Origin: Tetmemena sp. SeJ-2015
Lineage: Eukaryota; Ciliophora; Spirotrichea; Sporadotrichida; Oxytrichidae
Assembly (NCBI GenBank): GCA_027382625.1
Contig: JAJKFJ010024429.1
Location: 1 to 14,620, forward strand
Direction: 5' to 3'
DNA: 14,620 bases
Made by a program: the position numbers and the translations under genes. Position 1 is the stretch's first letter; every line of letters begins with the position of its first letter. The notes below the pieces were generated by a model that worked only from the letters and a program-made list of their open reading frames with translations, did not search any database and had not been told where the DNA came from. This document shows, in pieces, positions 7,623-14,620 of this stretch.

Positions 7623-10430
7623 TTTGCAGTTTCTCCTTTATCTCCTGTCAGCATCCAAACTTTAATCCCCGCATCTTTAAAGTCAGTGATGCACTCTGCT
7701 AAATTTTCTTGAAGCAAATCTTCAACTCCAGTCACTCCAACTAATGTCAGATTTTTCTCATATTCTTCTTGCATTATTTGTTCGGTAAGTTCTGATGCTT
7801 AGACTTCCCTAAATGCAAAAGCTAAAGTTCTTAGTCCTTATAAGCTAAATTTCTCTAATTATTGGATGGTGATATGATCAGTTTCACTAATTCCCTATAA
7901 TCTTGGAATTATGCTCCCATCAGCTCCTTTAGAAAAGATATAAGTCTTTTGGTTTTCTAAATTTCTGACAATTATACTCATCATTTTCCTCTCTGATGTG
8001 AACTCGAAGACTTTGATCAGTTCATAAGTTTCTTGTTTCCCACCAATTTCTATTTTAATCTCTTTGGAATCTCTGCTTTTGAATTCCACAAACTACGATT
8101 ATTTCATAAATTCTAAGTGTACCAGCTCATCTTAAGATGATCCTGATAGCTATTCCTCTCCTTTTTAATTTCTAATTTTGAGAACATCATGACAGATGCA
8201 AATGCATCGCATGAAATTTTTGAAAGTTTCCGAGCTTTCCCTCATTTTGCAAAACTCTTAGAGAGACTATGAGACATCATTATTTCTATATAGAAACAAA
8301 AATTTAATTTTTAATCATAAGTATCCTTCTCACTGCAGAAAGACTTAAAAATGAGTTCATTCTAAGTCAGAGTACCAGTCTTATCGCAAAGTAAGTAGTT
8401 TATATTTCCAAGCTCTTCATGAAGAGTGAGATTCTGAACTCTACAAGCCTGCATCAAACCTTCTTCCTTGTCTATCTCTATCATTTGAAGGTCTTGCTCA
8501 AAAAATTTGGTGTACCAAGTCTTCACTATCTCAAGAGAGATTACCATGGAAATAGGAAGCATAGAATTCATCATTATATAATAAGAGCCTAGAGCATTCG
8601 AAGCCCAATAAGTGGCGTCTGGTTTGCTCTCAGGAAAAATATACTTCATCTTCTAACCCTTATCTGAGATTAGCTGATAAACTCGGCTTGCCATTATTCC
8701 TGTCACAGCGATTAGTATGAACAGATTCACTAAGATTATGTAATTTAGTTGTCTTTCTAGTTTCGACTGCTTGTAATGATATTTGCCTTGATTGAGAAAT
8801 ATTTTAGTCTGTTTCCCTGTGTATAGCACTAATGCAAATAGTTGATCTGAATTCTTAATAATTGATCCCTAAAATAAGTTACATAAATCTGAGTTGGTGA
8901 AAATTATTTATAGCAAAGAAAACTTACAGCATGAATGAATTGTTTCATATCTAATTCATAACTTCTTTATTCTTAGTTCTGCTATGCTAGTTAAAGGATG
9001 CCTTTGAATTCGTAAAGATTTTTTGAGGGTTCCCCACAAGTCACAAACATTTTCTCTGAGCTTAAATTAAATGAATAATAATCACATAAATATATGTCGA
9101 CTAGCTCTAAGTTCTTAAAATGGAGGAAAGATTCGAACTGATCTCTCTTATAGGAATCTTGGGCTTGAGATTTTTCTCTCCATCAAGTGAAGCAGTTTAA
9201 ATGAAACATTACTGAGCTAAACTTAATAATAATAATGAGAAAGTTGTTAAGTTAAAAAAAGCTGCTGCATTAGATTCTTGCTGATAGTTTTAACTTTAAC
9301 TTTCAATTAAATTTTTCTCTTCAAACTTCCTCTGCGACTCTTCATCCTCAACCATTGAATGAGTAAGTTAATAGCCCAGTGGGGAATTCTATTTTTAGTT
9401 TATATCATTAAGTGGTGAAACACTGTTAATTTTAGATTAGCTTAGATCAGGCTAGTTTTCTGAAGCAATTTTAATCCTTAGCTCCTTTTGGTGTCGGTCA
9501 TCGCTTCGAGGATGTAATAAATCTCCTTAATGCGGTTTTTAAGGATAAAATTTTCCTACTGAAAGTAGAAGGCAATCAGCTGGCACCTGCTACTCATCTT
9601 TCAGAAGAATATAGCTCAGGATTTAAATTAAAAAATAGCTTTGTTAAATAATAAATCGTAGATTAATTCTTATTTGGAGTAGGATTAGATGTTCTATAAA
9701 AGAAATAATAGATATTTAAATTTTTTAAAAACTACTCATTCCTTTGAGGTATTTTTATTTATTGATTTGTAAAAATTGGATTTAGAATAATTCACAGCTT
9801 TAATGTCTCCTACTTTAATTTGGGAGCTTTGAATTTATCTAGTTTTGGTCAGGTCATTTCAATCTATCAAAACCTCATAATTTCTATTCAATTTATAAAT
9901 AATAGATGCTTAAACGAGCAGCTTATAAAATGTAATTTTATGTTATGATTGTTGGTGATTCTGTCCTATTAAAAGCGTTTTAAGTCAGCTACTAGTTCTC
10001 TTAACATGCCTATAACAACCACAAATGTCAAGGGAATAATAGTTGCCAGGTTGTTATTTGTGCTGATAAACAAAAATATTTATGATATCGGGAAGGCTTT
10101 GAAGTATTGCATTTATAAGGTAGAATATATTGGTAATGCGAGTGAACTGCACAAACAGAGACACAGGCAGAAAAGTCATGCTATAAAGAAAATAAAGATG
10201 AGTAACTAACTTCATTAAAGAACAATCATAAATCAAAACCCTAAAGCCAATCATTCGAGAATAATTTTGTAAGCAGCATAATTAATTTATTTGTTATATA
10301 TAATTGAATTTAATTAGAATACGTGATTGTTTAAAATTATAAATGAGGTTCTGAAATTTTTAACTCGTAAAATCACTTATTCATTATTTCTTTTCGTCAG
10401 AATAAAATATATGACTTTTCTTCTATGGCA
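7611..10430 (-). CDS. P4-ATPase gene B, block 1 (N-terminus to TGDKGETA)
   Basis: Minus-strand N-terminal part of the second flippase. Recognisable order: RRKVIYF (about 10424), TFLPVSLFVQFTRITNIFYL and ATIIPLTFVVVIGMLREL (membrane segments 1-2), KVGDIKAV, QQVPADCLLLS, CFIQTASLDGEKNLK, then CGEPSKNLYEF, LNYIILVNLFILIAVTGIMA (segment 3) and segment 4 with the P4 motif as PISM. The block continues with CDKTGTLTQNE (Asp codon 8385-8383), CICICHDV, SGSSQDELV, FTSERKMMSIIVRN, FSKGAD, VGVTGVEDLL and WMLTGDKGETANQIG. The actuator-domain insert (QKPHQGDLL to SNAAAQQ) is longer than in A. No convincing start ATG: the frame is open upstream of 10430, so the first coding piece may lie beyond another IES. 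One intron and seven IES candidates interrupt it, and an in-frame TGA lies at 9859-9861. It ends in the pointer to block 2. Confidence 0.88.
8281..8318 (-). other. 38-bp IES, pointer ATGAT
   Basis: ATGAT at 8318-8314 and 8280-8276. Removal converts a frame ending in TGA into KDTYDVSQSLQEFCKMRES, matching the loop after the phosphorylation site in A. Absent from A. Confidence 0.85.
8869..8927 (-). other. 59-nt spliceosomal intron GTAAGT...TTTTAG
   Basis: Phase 0, between KQFIHA and GSIIKN. Same codon boundary as the 34-nt intron of gene A, hence older than the duplication. Confidence 0.9.
9067..9119 (-). other. 53-bp IES, pointer TTTAAG
   Basis: TTTAAG at 9119-9114 and 9066-9061. Removal gives SNLSSILSSEKMFVTCGEPSKN in frame. 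It is near the TGA-bearing segment of gene A. Confidence 0.85.
9219..9263 (-). other. 45-bp IES, pointer AGCT, a multiple of 3
   Basis: A T-rich insert between SNAAA and QQCFIQT. AGCT at 9263-9260 and 9218-9215. The frame is open with or without it. Composition and the nearby 28-bp IES in A support excision. Confidence 0.65.
9604..9794 (-). other. about 191-bp IES between KVGDIKAV and DEQQVPADC
   Basis: Very AT-rich with a TGA. The simplest in-frame join uses TGAA (9794-9791 and 9603-9600), giving KAVKDEQQVPAD, close to the usual VKVxKDExxPAD of P4 pumps. An 8-bp repeat ATGAGTAG (9739-9732 and 9597-9590) also flanks most of it; using it needs a second small IES (GAAT) and gives KAVNEQQVPAD. 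Confidence 0.75.
9859..9861 (-). other. in-frame TGA in gene B
   Basis: The frame reads NRNYEVLID-TGA-NDLTKTRQIQ, a stretch that has the same length as the matching part of gene A with the TGA included. GAAAT at 9884-9880 and 9860-9856 would allow a 24-bp excision that removes it, but also removes the conserved YEVL. It is either a nonsense mutation or part of an IES. Confidence 0.6.
9889..9950 (-). other. 62-bp IES, pointer AAT
   Basis: Joins DRITNN to NRNYEV (A reads TTNNRLYERV without interruption). AAT at 9950-9948 and 9888-9886. Confidence 0.75.
10069..10087 (-). other. 19-bp IES, pointer TATCA
   Basis: TATCA at 10087-10083 and 10068-10064. Removal gives SLPDISTNNNLATIIPL in frame. No insert in A here. 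Confidence 0.85.
10181..10349 (-). other. 165-173 bp IES before membrane segment 1; pointer AC or CAT
   Basis: Interrupts B at the place of the 123-bp IES in A. With pointer AC (10349-10348 and 10176-10175) the N-terminus reads EQVILRVKNFRTFLPVS with no upstream stop. With CAT (10345 and 10180) it reads SQKFQNLMTFLPVS but meets TGA just upstream. The AC solution is preferred. Confidence 0.6.
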
Positions 10431-11619
10431 ATTATTTAAATTAAGATACTTTTAATAATCATATTTTTATATTTGCTATGTACTGTTTAAGAAACATTTT
10501 ATAAATATGACCAAAGTTATTCTCAATTAAGTCTATCAATAATGTTACATACAGCCCATACATTGAGAAAAAAAAATTATAAATTATTTTGAAGATTCCC
10601 ATATATAATTTTTTTACAAAGTTATCTGATAAATTCTTCTCAAATTCCTTTACTCTATTTTTTCTTAAATATTTTCCTCAATAATCTAATTAATTATACA
10701 TTAACTTTTAAAACCTTCGCGTAAATGGTATTTTGAATGGATTCCTCCTATTCTTACAAATTATATTCTTCACTCTTATAATGTAGCTAAATGAATATAT
10801 TATATTCCTTTCAATAATATTTGGTTGAGGAAATGTAATTGGATGTTTTCTGCTGATTCCTAAAGAAATCTCCATAGAAACTATCGTTGTTACTAGCGCA
10901 TATATTTGGAGCTAAATCCCAAGTTTATTATATAAAATAAATGTTTTTGTACACGCATTTATCTAGGTCATTGTTTGTATAGCACTTTGTTGCGATTTTT
11001 TGCAATACCGCATTTAAAATAATAATAATTTATAGTTTAAGCATTGTTTATGTAGATAGCCCTTCTAAAGTCAAAATTTAAATTAAATATATATTTCTAT
11101 TTTTAAACTCAAATAAGGATGGCTAGGCTGAAGTTAGGGCTTCACATAATAGATATATTAATCTTAATTAAATTCATCTTCTTTTCAAAATATTATTCAT
11201 TAAATAATTTTAGAAAATAGAAGCTTAGTTAAAACTAATGCGAAAGATTTATCATTTGAAATATAATAGGAGAATTTTTATTAAATTAGAATAAGAACTC
11301 ATGATATTTTTTGTTCTAAAATTTGTAAAAACAATACATAAATTGAAATTAAAATAATTTTGAATGAAAATTTATGAATCCATTCATATCTCTAGTCTTA
11401 TAAGATACTAAATTTTTTAATCTTTTTAAAATTCGATTATATTTTTAAAATAAATTGAGAATTTATTGTTGTTGCGTAATTTGACCTAAATTAATTTTTA
11501 TAAGAATCAGTATAAATTTGACAAAGTTAAAGTTACATTAAATAAATAATTTGAATTCAAGTTCTACATCTTATAGAGAAACTTTTGCTACCACTTTTAG
11601 TTCTTTCAAATTTAACTCA
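10431..11619. other. long AT-rich spacer
   Basis: About 1.2 kb, mostly under 25% G+C. The only open stretch of note is a 46-codon frame starting MARLKLGLHIID (11119 on, plus strand), with no recognisable similarity and AT-driven codons; I do not call it a gene. The unidentified 5' end of flippase gene B may extend into the left edge. Confidence 0.5.
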
Positions 11620-12290
11620 ATGCTTGAAATACCAACTTAACTTGAGAGATGGATTGCCTTTGCTTTTGCCTTGATTGGAGACATCCGCCTATTAAATATT
11701 ATATAAATGATAATTTTTTTAATAATATTTGAATTCTTACAATAGGCAATTCCTTAGTAAACAAAGTCTTCAATGATATACCAACAGGACTTCAAGGTAT
11801 GGAAATTAAAATCAGTGAAGAGTTTGAGACTTTTATATCCTTTATCACTAAGGGATAACCTATGAATCAAAAGTCAGAGAATAATTTAACCCAGGCTCAG
11901 AAATTATCAGTAATGGCCAAGGTGGAGAATTTCTTTGAGGACTTTGGGTTTATTATCTGGAGAATTTGGGTGATTGGATTCTTGCTTACTTACTTTGCAT
12001 ACACCGAGATTGGAGTAAAATTTAAAAGTAAAGGGAAGATAGAATTAAATTAAATTAGAGTAAGTTTATACATTAACTTCTTGATGAATGCTCTCTCTAT
12101 GATTGCCCTGGCATTTGTGGACAAAGCACCTACCAATGGAGTATTTATTAAAACCTTCGAGACCTTTTCAGTTCTGGCACAAGTCGAATTTTGGATTATG
12201 GCAATCATATGGATTCCAAATTTGATTTACTTTAGCTTTTATTTAAATTTAAAATACTAATTAACTGATAAAGTCTTATCAGGTAATGAA
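11620..12290 (+). CDS. unidentified multi-spanning membrane protein
   Basis: Start ATG 11620 (MLEIPTQLERW) and one IES at 11701-11741 give about 210 residues. I do not recognise the family. Visible features: a first hydrophobic segment (IAFAFALIG), then a hydrophilic part (NDIPTGLQGMEIKISEEF, NQKSENNLTQAQK). Three strong membrane segments follow, around GFIIWRIWVIGFLLTYFAY, INFLMNALSMIALAFV and FWIMAIIWIPNLIYFSFYL. An in-frame ATG at 11862 is a less likely start because the upstream frame reads like protein (VNKVFNDIPTG). The 3' end is unresolved: no TGA follows in this frame until 12861. The sequence turns AT-rich after about 12290, so the last coding piece is probably cut off by an IES or continues elsewhere. 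Codon use and composition are like those of the flippase pieces. Confidence 0.6.
11701..11741 (+). other. candidate 41-bp IES, pointer ATA
   Basis: ATA at 11701-11703 and 11742-11744. Removal joins GDIRLLNII to GNSLVNKVFND. The insert has no GT at its left end, so it is not a normal intron. Confidence 0.6.
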
Positions 12291-12690
12291 TAAATCAAAT
12301 TTAATATTTTTAAGCATTAAAGGAGGCGATTATACCAACATTTTACTTAGTATTGTAATATATTTAAACTTAGGTTCTGTAAAATTTAGTAGGATATTTA
12401 TTTTTTAATTAATTTTAAGACGATGGGCTAATAAATAAAAAATAAAAGATTTACATTCCACAAACTCTATCATAATTTGATGTAGAATTCTTTGGTTCAT
12501 ATAGAGGCTTTTGATTTCGTTTTATGTAAAAAAAATATCATATTTAAACTGTAAGCTCGAGATTAGAAATTTTTCTAATGGAATTTCTCAGATTTTTTCT
12601 CAGATCTATAGAAATTGAATTCTAAAATTATCAATTCATTATTAAATTGTTCTTTGCCTCTTTATTAATTATTAAATTATAAAGTTAGTG
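12291..12690. other. AT-rich segment, no gene seen
   Basis: About 400 bp of roughly 20% G+C lie between the membrane-protein gene and the GC-rich island. One plus-strand frame is free of TGA throughout, but its codons are what AT-rich noncoding DNA would give. It may be an eliminated segment. Confidence 0.45.
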
Positions 12691-12694
12691 AATA

Positions 12695-13090
12695 AATGAC
12701 AGCGAATATTGTAACTCGTAGAGGAACCGCAAGTCTCTAAAGAATCCTACTTTCTAGTTTAGTGATACAAATACACAAACAACTTAAAAGCATCAGAGGA
12801 ATTCAGGCTGCTACCATTGGCAACATAACAGCATGCAAGAGATTCTTCAGACAGATTCAGTGAGAGGGCACCAGAATAGGCCGCTGGTTGACTGCTAATC
12901 AGTACAAAGGAAACCACTCAGGTCACTACCTTCTGCGGCTCTGTTTATAATTCAGAGCGTACGGTGGATTACGACGTTAATCTTCCTGACTTTACTCCTT
13001 CATAGTCGGAATGCTTGCGGGGAGGGCCTGCAAAGTTCTAACGCCATCAAAATTAGAGACACAGGTGGACCTCAATAATTTAATTGCGTG
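12695..13090. other. GC-rich island of unknown content
   Basis: About 400 bp with clearly higher G+C (near 45-48%) than anything else in the window, with sharp edges into 20-25% G+C DNA. All three plus frames are open over long stretches. Frame use looks most coding-like first in the frame of ATG 12696 (MTANIVTRRGTASLQ, to TGA at 12861). It then shifts to the frame reading TKETTQVTTFCGSVYNSE and VDYDVNLPDF (12900-13060). That would fit several small pieces separated by tiny IESs, or a decayed gene. Short hairpins are possible (ACCAG/CTGGT 12870-12888; GCTCTG/CAGAGC 12938-12958; TTCC-GACT/AGTC-GGAA 12983-13011), so a structured RNA is an alternative. Not identified. Confidence 0.4.
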
Positions 13091-13104
13091 TTAGCCGTGA
13101 CATT

Positions 13105-13390
13105 CAGGTTAAGCCCTATAAGCAAAATAATATAAATCCTATAAAAATGTCTTATCAGCTAACTTCAATTAAAAAGATGCTTCTTACTATAATTTAATTT
13201 AAAATGCTTCTAAGAATATGATAAATCTTGTGCCATTCCTTGTCACGGAAGTTTATCCTTCTTTTGCAACTCAAAACTACTTGACAGCTCTGGCTTGATA
13301 CCTAAACTTTAATTTACTCCTCTTAAAGGATAATGTGGTGGTTTCCTAATACCTATTCAAGACAATTTAAATTTCACTGCCCTATAATTT
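13105..13390 (+). CDS. unidentified open frame, perhaps a C-terminal gene piece
   Basis: From just after a TGA at 13101 the frame reads YKNVLSANFNQKDASYYNL, MINLVPFLVTEVYPSFAT and QNYLTALA to TGA 13296-13298. It then continues in the same frame as YLNFNLLLLKDNVVVSQYLF and SLPYNLLSFTKR before dissolving into AT-rich DNA. Codon positions show the purine-N-pyrimidine bias of coding DNA far better than the other two frames. There is no start; it probably belongs with the GC-rich island upstream, joined after a frame change near 13095. Product unknown. The TGA is either the real stop or a nonsense codon inside the gene. Confidence 0.4.
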
Positions 13391-14074
13391 ACTCTCTTTT
13401 ACAAAGAGAATTTAATTTATCTTAAATTTTACCTAATTAATACTTACAAAAAATTTATAATCTAAAATTAAAATCCCAAATAATTTTATGTCATTATCTG
13501 CTGGCATCATCAAAGCCAATTTAGCTAAAATAATAAATGCAAGCAATAAAATTAAATTTAATGTGATATACATGAGAGTGCATTAAACAGTTAAATTAAA
13601 TTTTAATAGAGCATTTATATTCTTTTAAAAGATATCAATGACTTGCAGTTAATAGAATAGAGATTTCTAATTTTTAAAATAGAAAATTCTGATTTTTTTA
13701 ACATTCTTTAACCAATTTTTACTAATATTATTAAAGAAGTGCCAATTATTTTCTTAGTGTGAGAGAATTTTTATATTCAAAAAATTTGACAAATCTTGGT
13801 GATTAAAATTGGTATCTAAGGTAAAATATTTGTAAAAATCTTAATTATAAATTAATTTAAAAGTTGTAAATTATTGTCCTTTTAAATGAGTTCTACTTAT
13901 CTAAAAATGTTGGAATTTGTCGATAGCTTATTTAATTTAGATTTTATTTTTCCTGCTGTCTTTACGAAAATGAGGTTTGAAATTGAAAATTCTTAATAAA
14001 TAAATAATATTTCTTACTTATTTTGATAAGCAAATATTTTCTGACTATACATTTAGCAATTATAAATCTAAAAT
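13391..14074. other. AT-rich spacer
   Basis: About 680 bp of AT-rich DNA with no supportable gene, RNA or repeat family. Confidence 0.5.
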
Positions 14075-14370
14075 ATGTCATGGGGAGAAGAAATTTTTTT
14101 TGGATACAATTAATATGATTATATGCGAGAATTTCCAAATTTTAAGTCACTGAAACGCGAGGCAGGTGCTCCATAAGGAGGCTTTTATGACAGCTTATTT
14201 AATTTGAATATAATTATATTTTTTATTGAAGGAGTATGTCAAAAGTTATAGATGTTTTAGACAATTAATCAGCCATGAAATTAGAGAATTTAACAGACTT
14301 CTAAAGAAATATCTCCTTCCACCCACTTCACGAAGCCTTAATTATGAAAAGAAGAAATTCTGAAAATATA
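14075..14370 (+). CDS. unidentified short gene or gene start
   Basis: ATG 14075 opens a frame MSWGEEIFFGYNQYDYM, REFPNFKSLKREAGAPQGGFY, followed by an AT-rich insert. A second coding-like stretch lies in another frame from ATG 14236: MSKVIDVLDNQSAMKLENL, then FQRNISFHPLHEALIMKRRN. Composition rises above the surroundings only in these two stretches. A 38-bp excision between TTTTAT repeats (14183 and 14221) brings both into one frame but leaves TGA at 14227-14229 between them, so the exact join is unsettled. After about 14370 the sequence is AT-rich again. I do not recognise the product; the rest of the gene may lie beyond the window. Confidence 0.45.
14183..14220 (+). other. candidate 38-bp IES, repeat TTTTAT
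   Basis: TTTTAT at 14183-14188 and 14221-14226. It gives the frame change needed to link the two halves of the 14075 gene, but an in-frame TGA then follows directly. AAGGAG repeats (14174, 14228) are longer-spaced and give the wrong frame. Confidence 0.35.
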
Positions 14371-14566
14371 ATTATTGATTTACTGGTAATAATTAGAACG
14401 TAAAATTAATATTTAACAGCCACTTTTATTTTTTATTTCCTATTAATTTAATTATTTTCATCAACTTTTATTATTTAGTGTGAAAATTTATACTTCATTA
14501 AAACTATAATACATAAATTTTGAATGGATGATTGAGAGTATTTAATTATCCACATCTTTAGAATTG

Positions 14567-14568
<2 letters not shown>

Positions 14569-14610
<42 letters not shown>
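14569..14610. repeat. (AT)21 microsatellite
   Basis: An uninterrupted 42-bp AT dinucleotide run near the right edge, in AT-rich noncoding DNA. Confidence 0.95.
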
Positions 14611-14614
<4 letters not shown>

Positions 14615-14620
14615 CTTAAG

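Noticed and set aside
2029..10430. Reading the six flippase pieces as pseudogene debris or separate small genes
   Set aside because: All P4 motifs are intact, the pieces share matching pointers, and the assembled frames close in both copies; apart from one TGA each there is no decay.
12696..12863. Faint resemblance of MTANIVTRRGT...IGNITACKRFF to Alba-type or nuclear-receptor-type motifs
   Set aside because: Only a few scattered residues agree and key motif residues are missing; too weak to name.
1..14620. Bacterial-style features, CRISPR, tRNA, rRNA, transposon ends, C4A4 telomere repeats
   Set aside because: None seen on either strand; no TBE-type inverted repeats with telomeric ends and no tRNA-like cloverleaf.

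Overview
The window looks like germline (micronuclear) DNA of a spirotrich ciliate of the Oxytricha/Stylonychia kind. Three things in the sequence point there. First, long reading frames are open only if TAA and TAG are read as glutamine and TGA is the stop; the canonical P-type ATPase motif DKTGTLT-Q-N has TAG at the Q in both copies. Second, coding stretches are interrupted by many short AT-rich inserts (about 19 to 190 bp) flanked by short direct repeats, as expected for internal eliminated sequences (IESs) and their pointers. Third, two genes are present as permuted and inverted pieces whose ends carry matching 10-13 bp pointers.

Layout: 5-1613 (-) is a complete HP1-like gene with a chromodomain and a chromo shadow domain, in the normal order. 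2029-5851 is gene A and 6236-10430 is gene B, two paralogous P4-ATPase (lipid flippase) genes in tandem. Both have the same scrambled order: block 2 (-), block 3 (+), block 1 (-). Block 1 holds the N-terminus through the phosphorylation site to TGDKGETA, block 2 is a short piece of the P domain, and block 3 holds GDGAND and the C-terminal membrane half. To make the gene, block 1 must join block 2 across block 3, and block 3 must then be inverted and appended. When the pointers and IESs I propose are applied, the reading frame closes exactly: gene A gives 3264 nt (1087 residues from the ATG used) and gene B gives about 1130 codons without a certain start.

After a 1.2 kb AT-rich spacer, 11620-12300 (+) encodes an unidentified multi-spanning membrane protein with one IES. 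12700-13090 is an unusually GC-rich island, followed by an open frame (13105-13400). 14075-14370 (+) is a short unidentified gene start. The window ends in an (AT)21 microsatellite.

Functionally, the flippases and the chromodomain protein are unrelated. HP1-like proteins are, however, linked to DNA elimination in ciliates (Tetrahymena Pdd1p), so the HP1-like neighbour is of some interest. All exon, IES and pointer calls were made by eye from the nucleotide sequence; no alignment or search was run.
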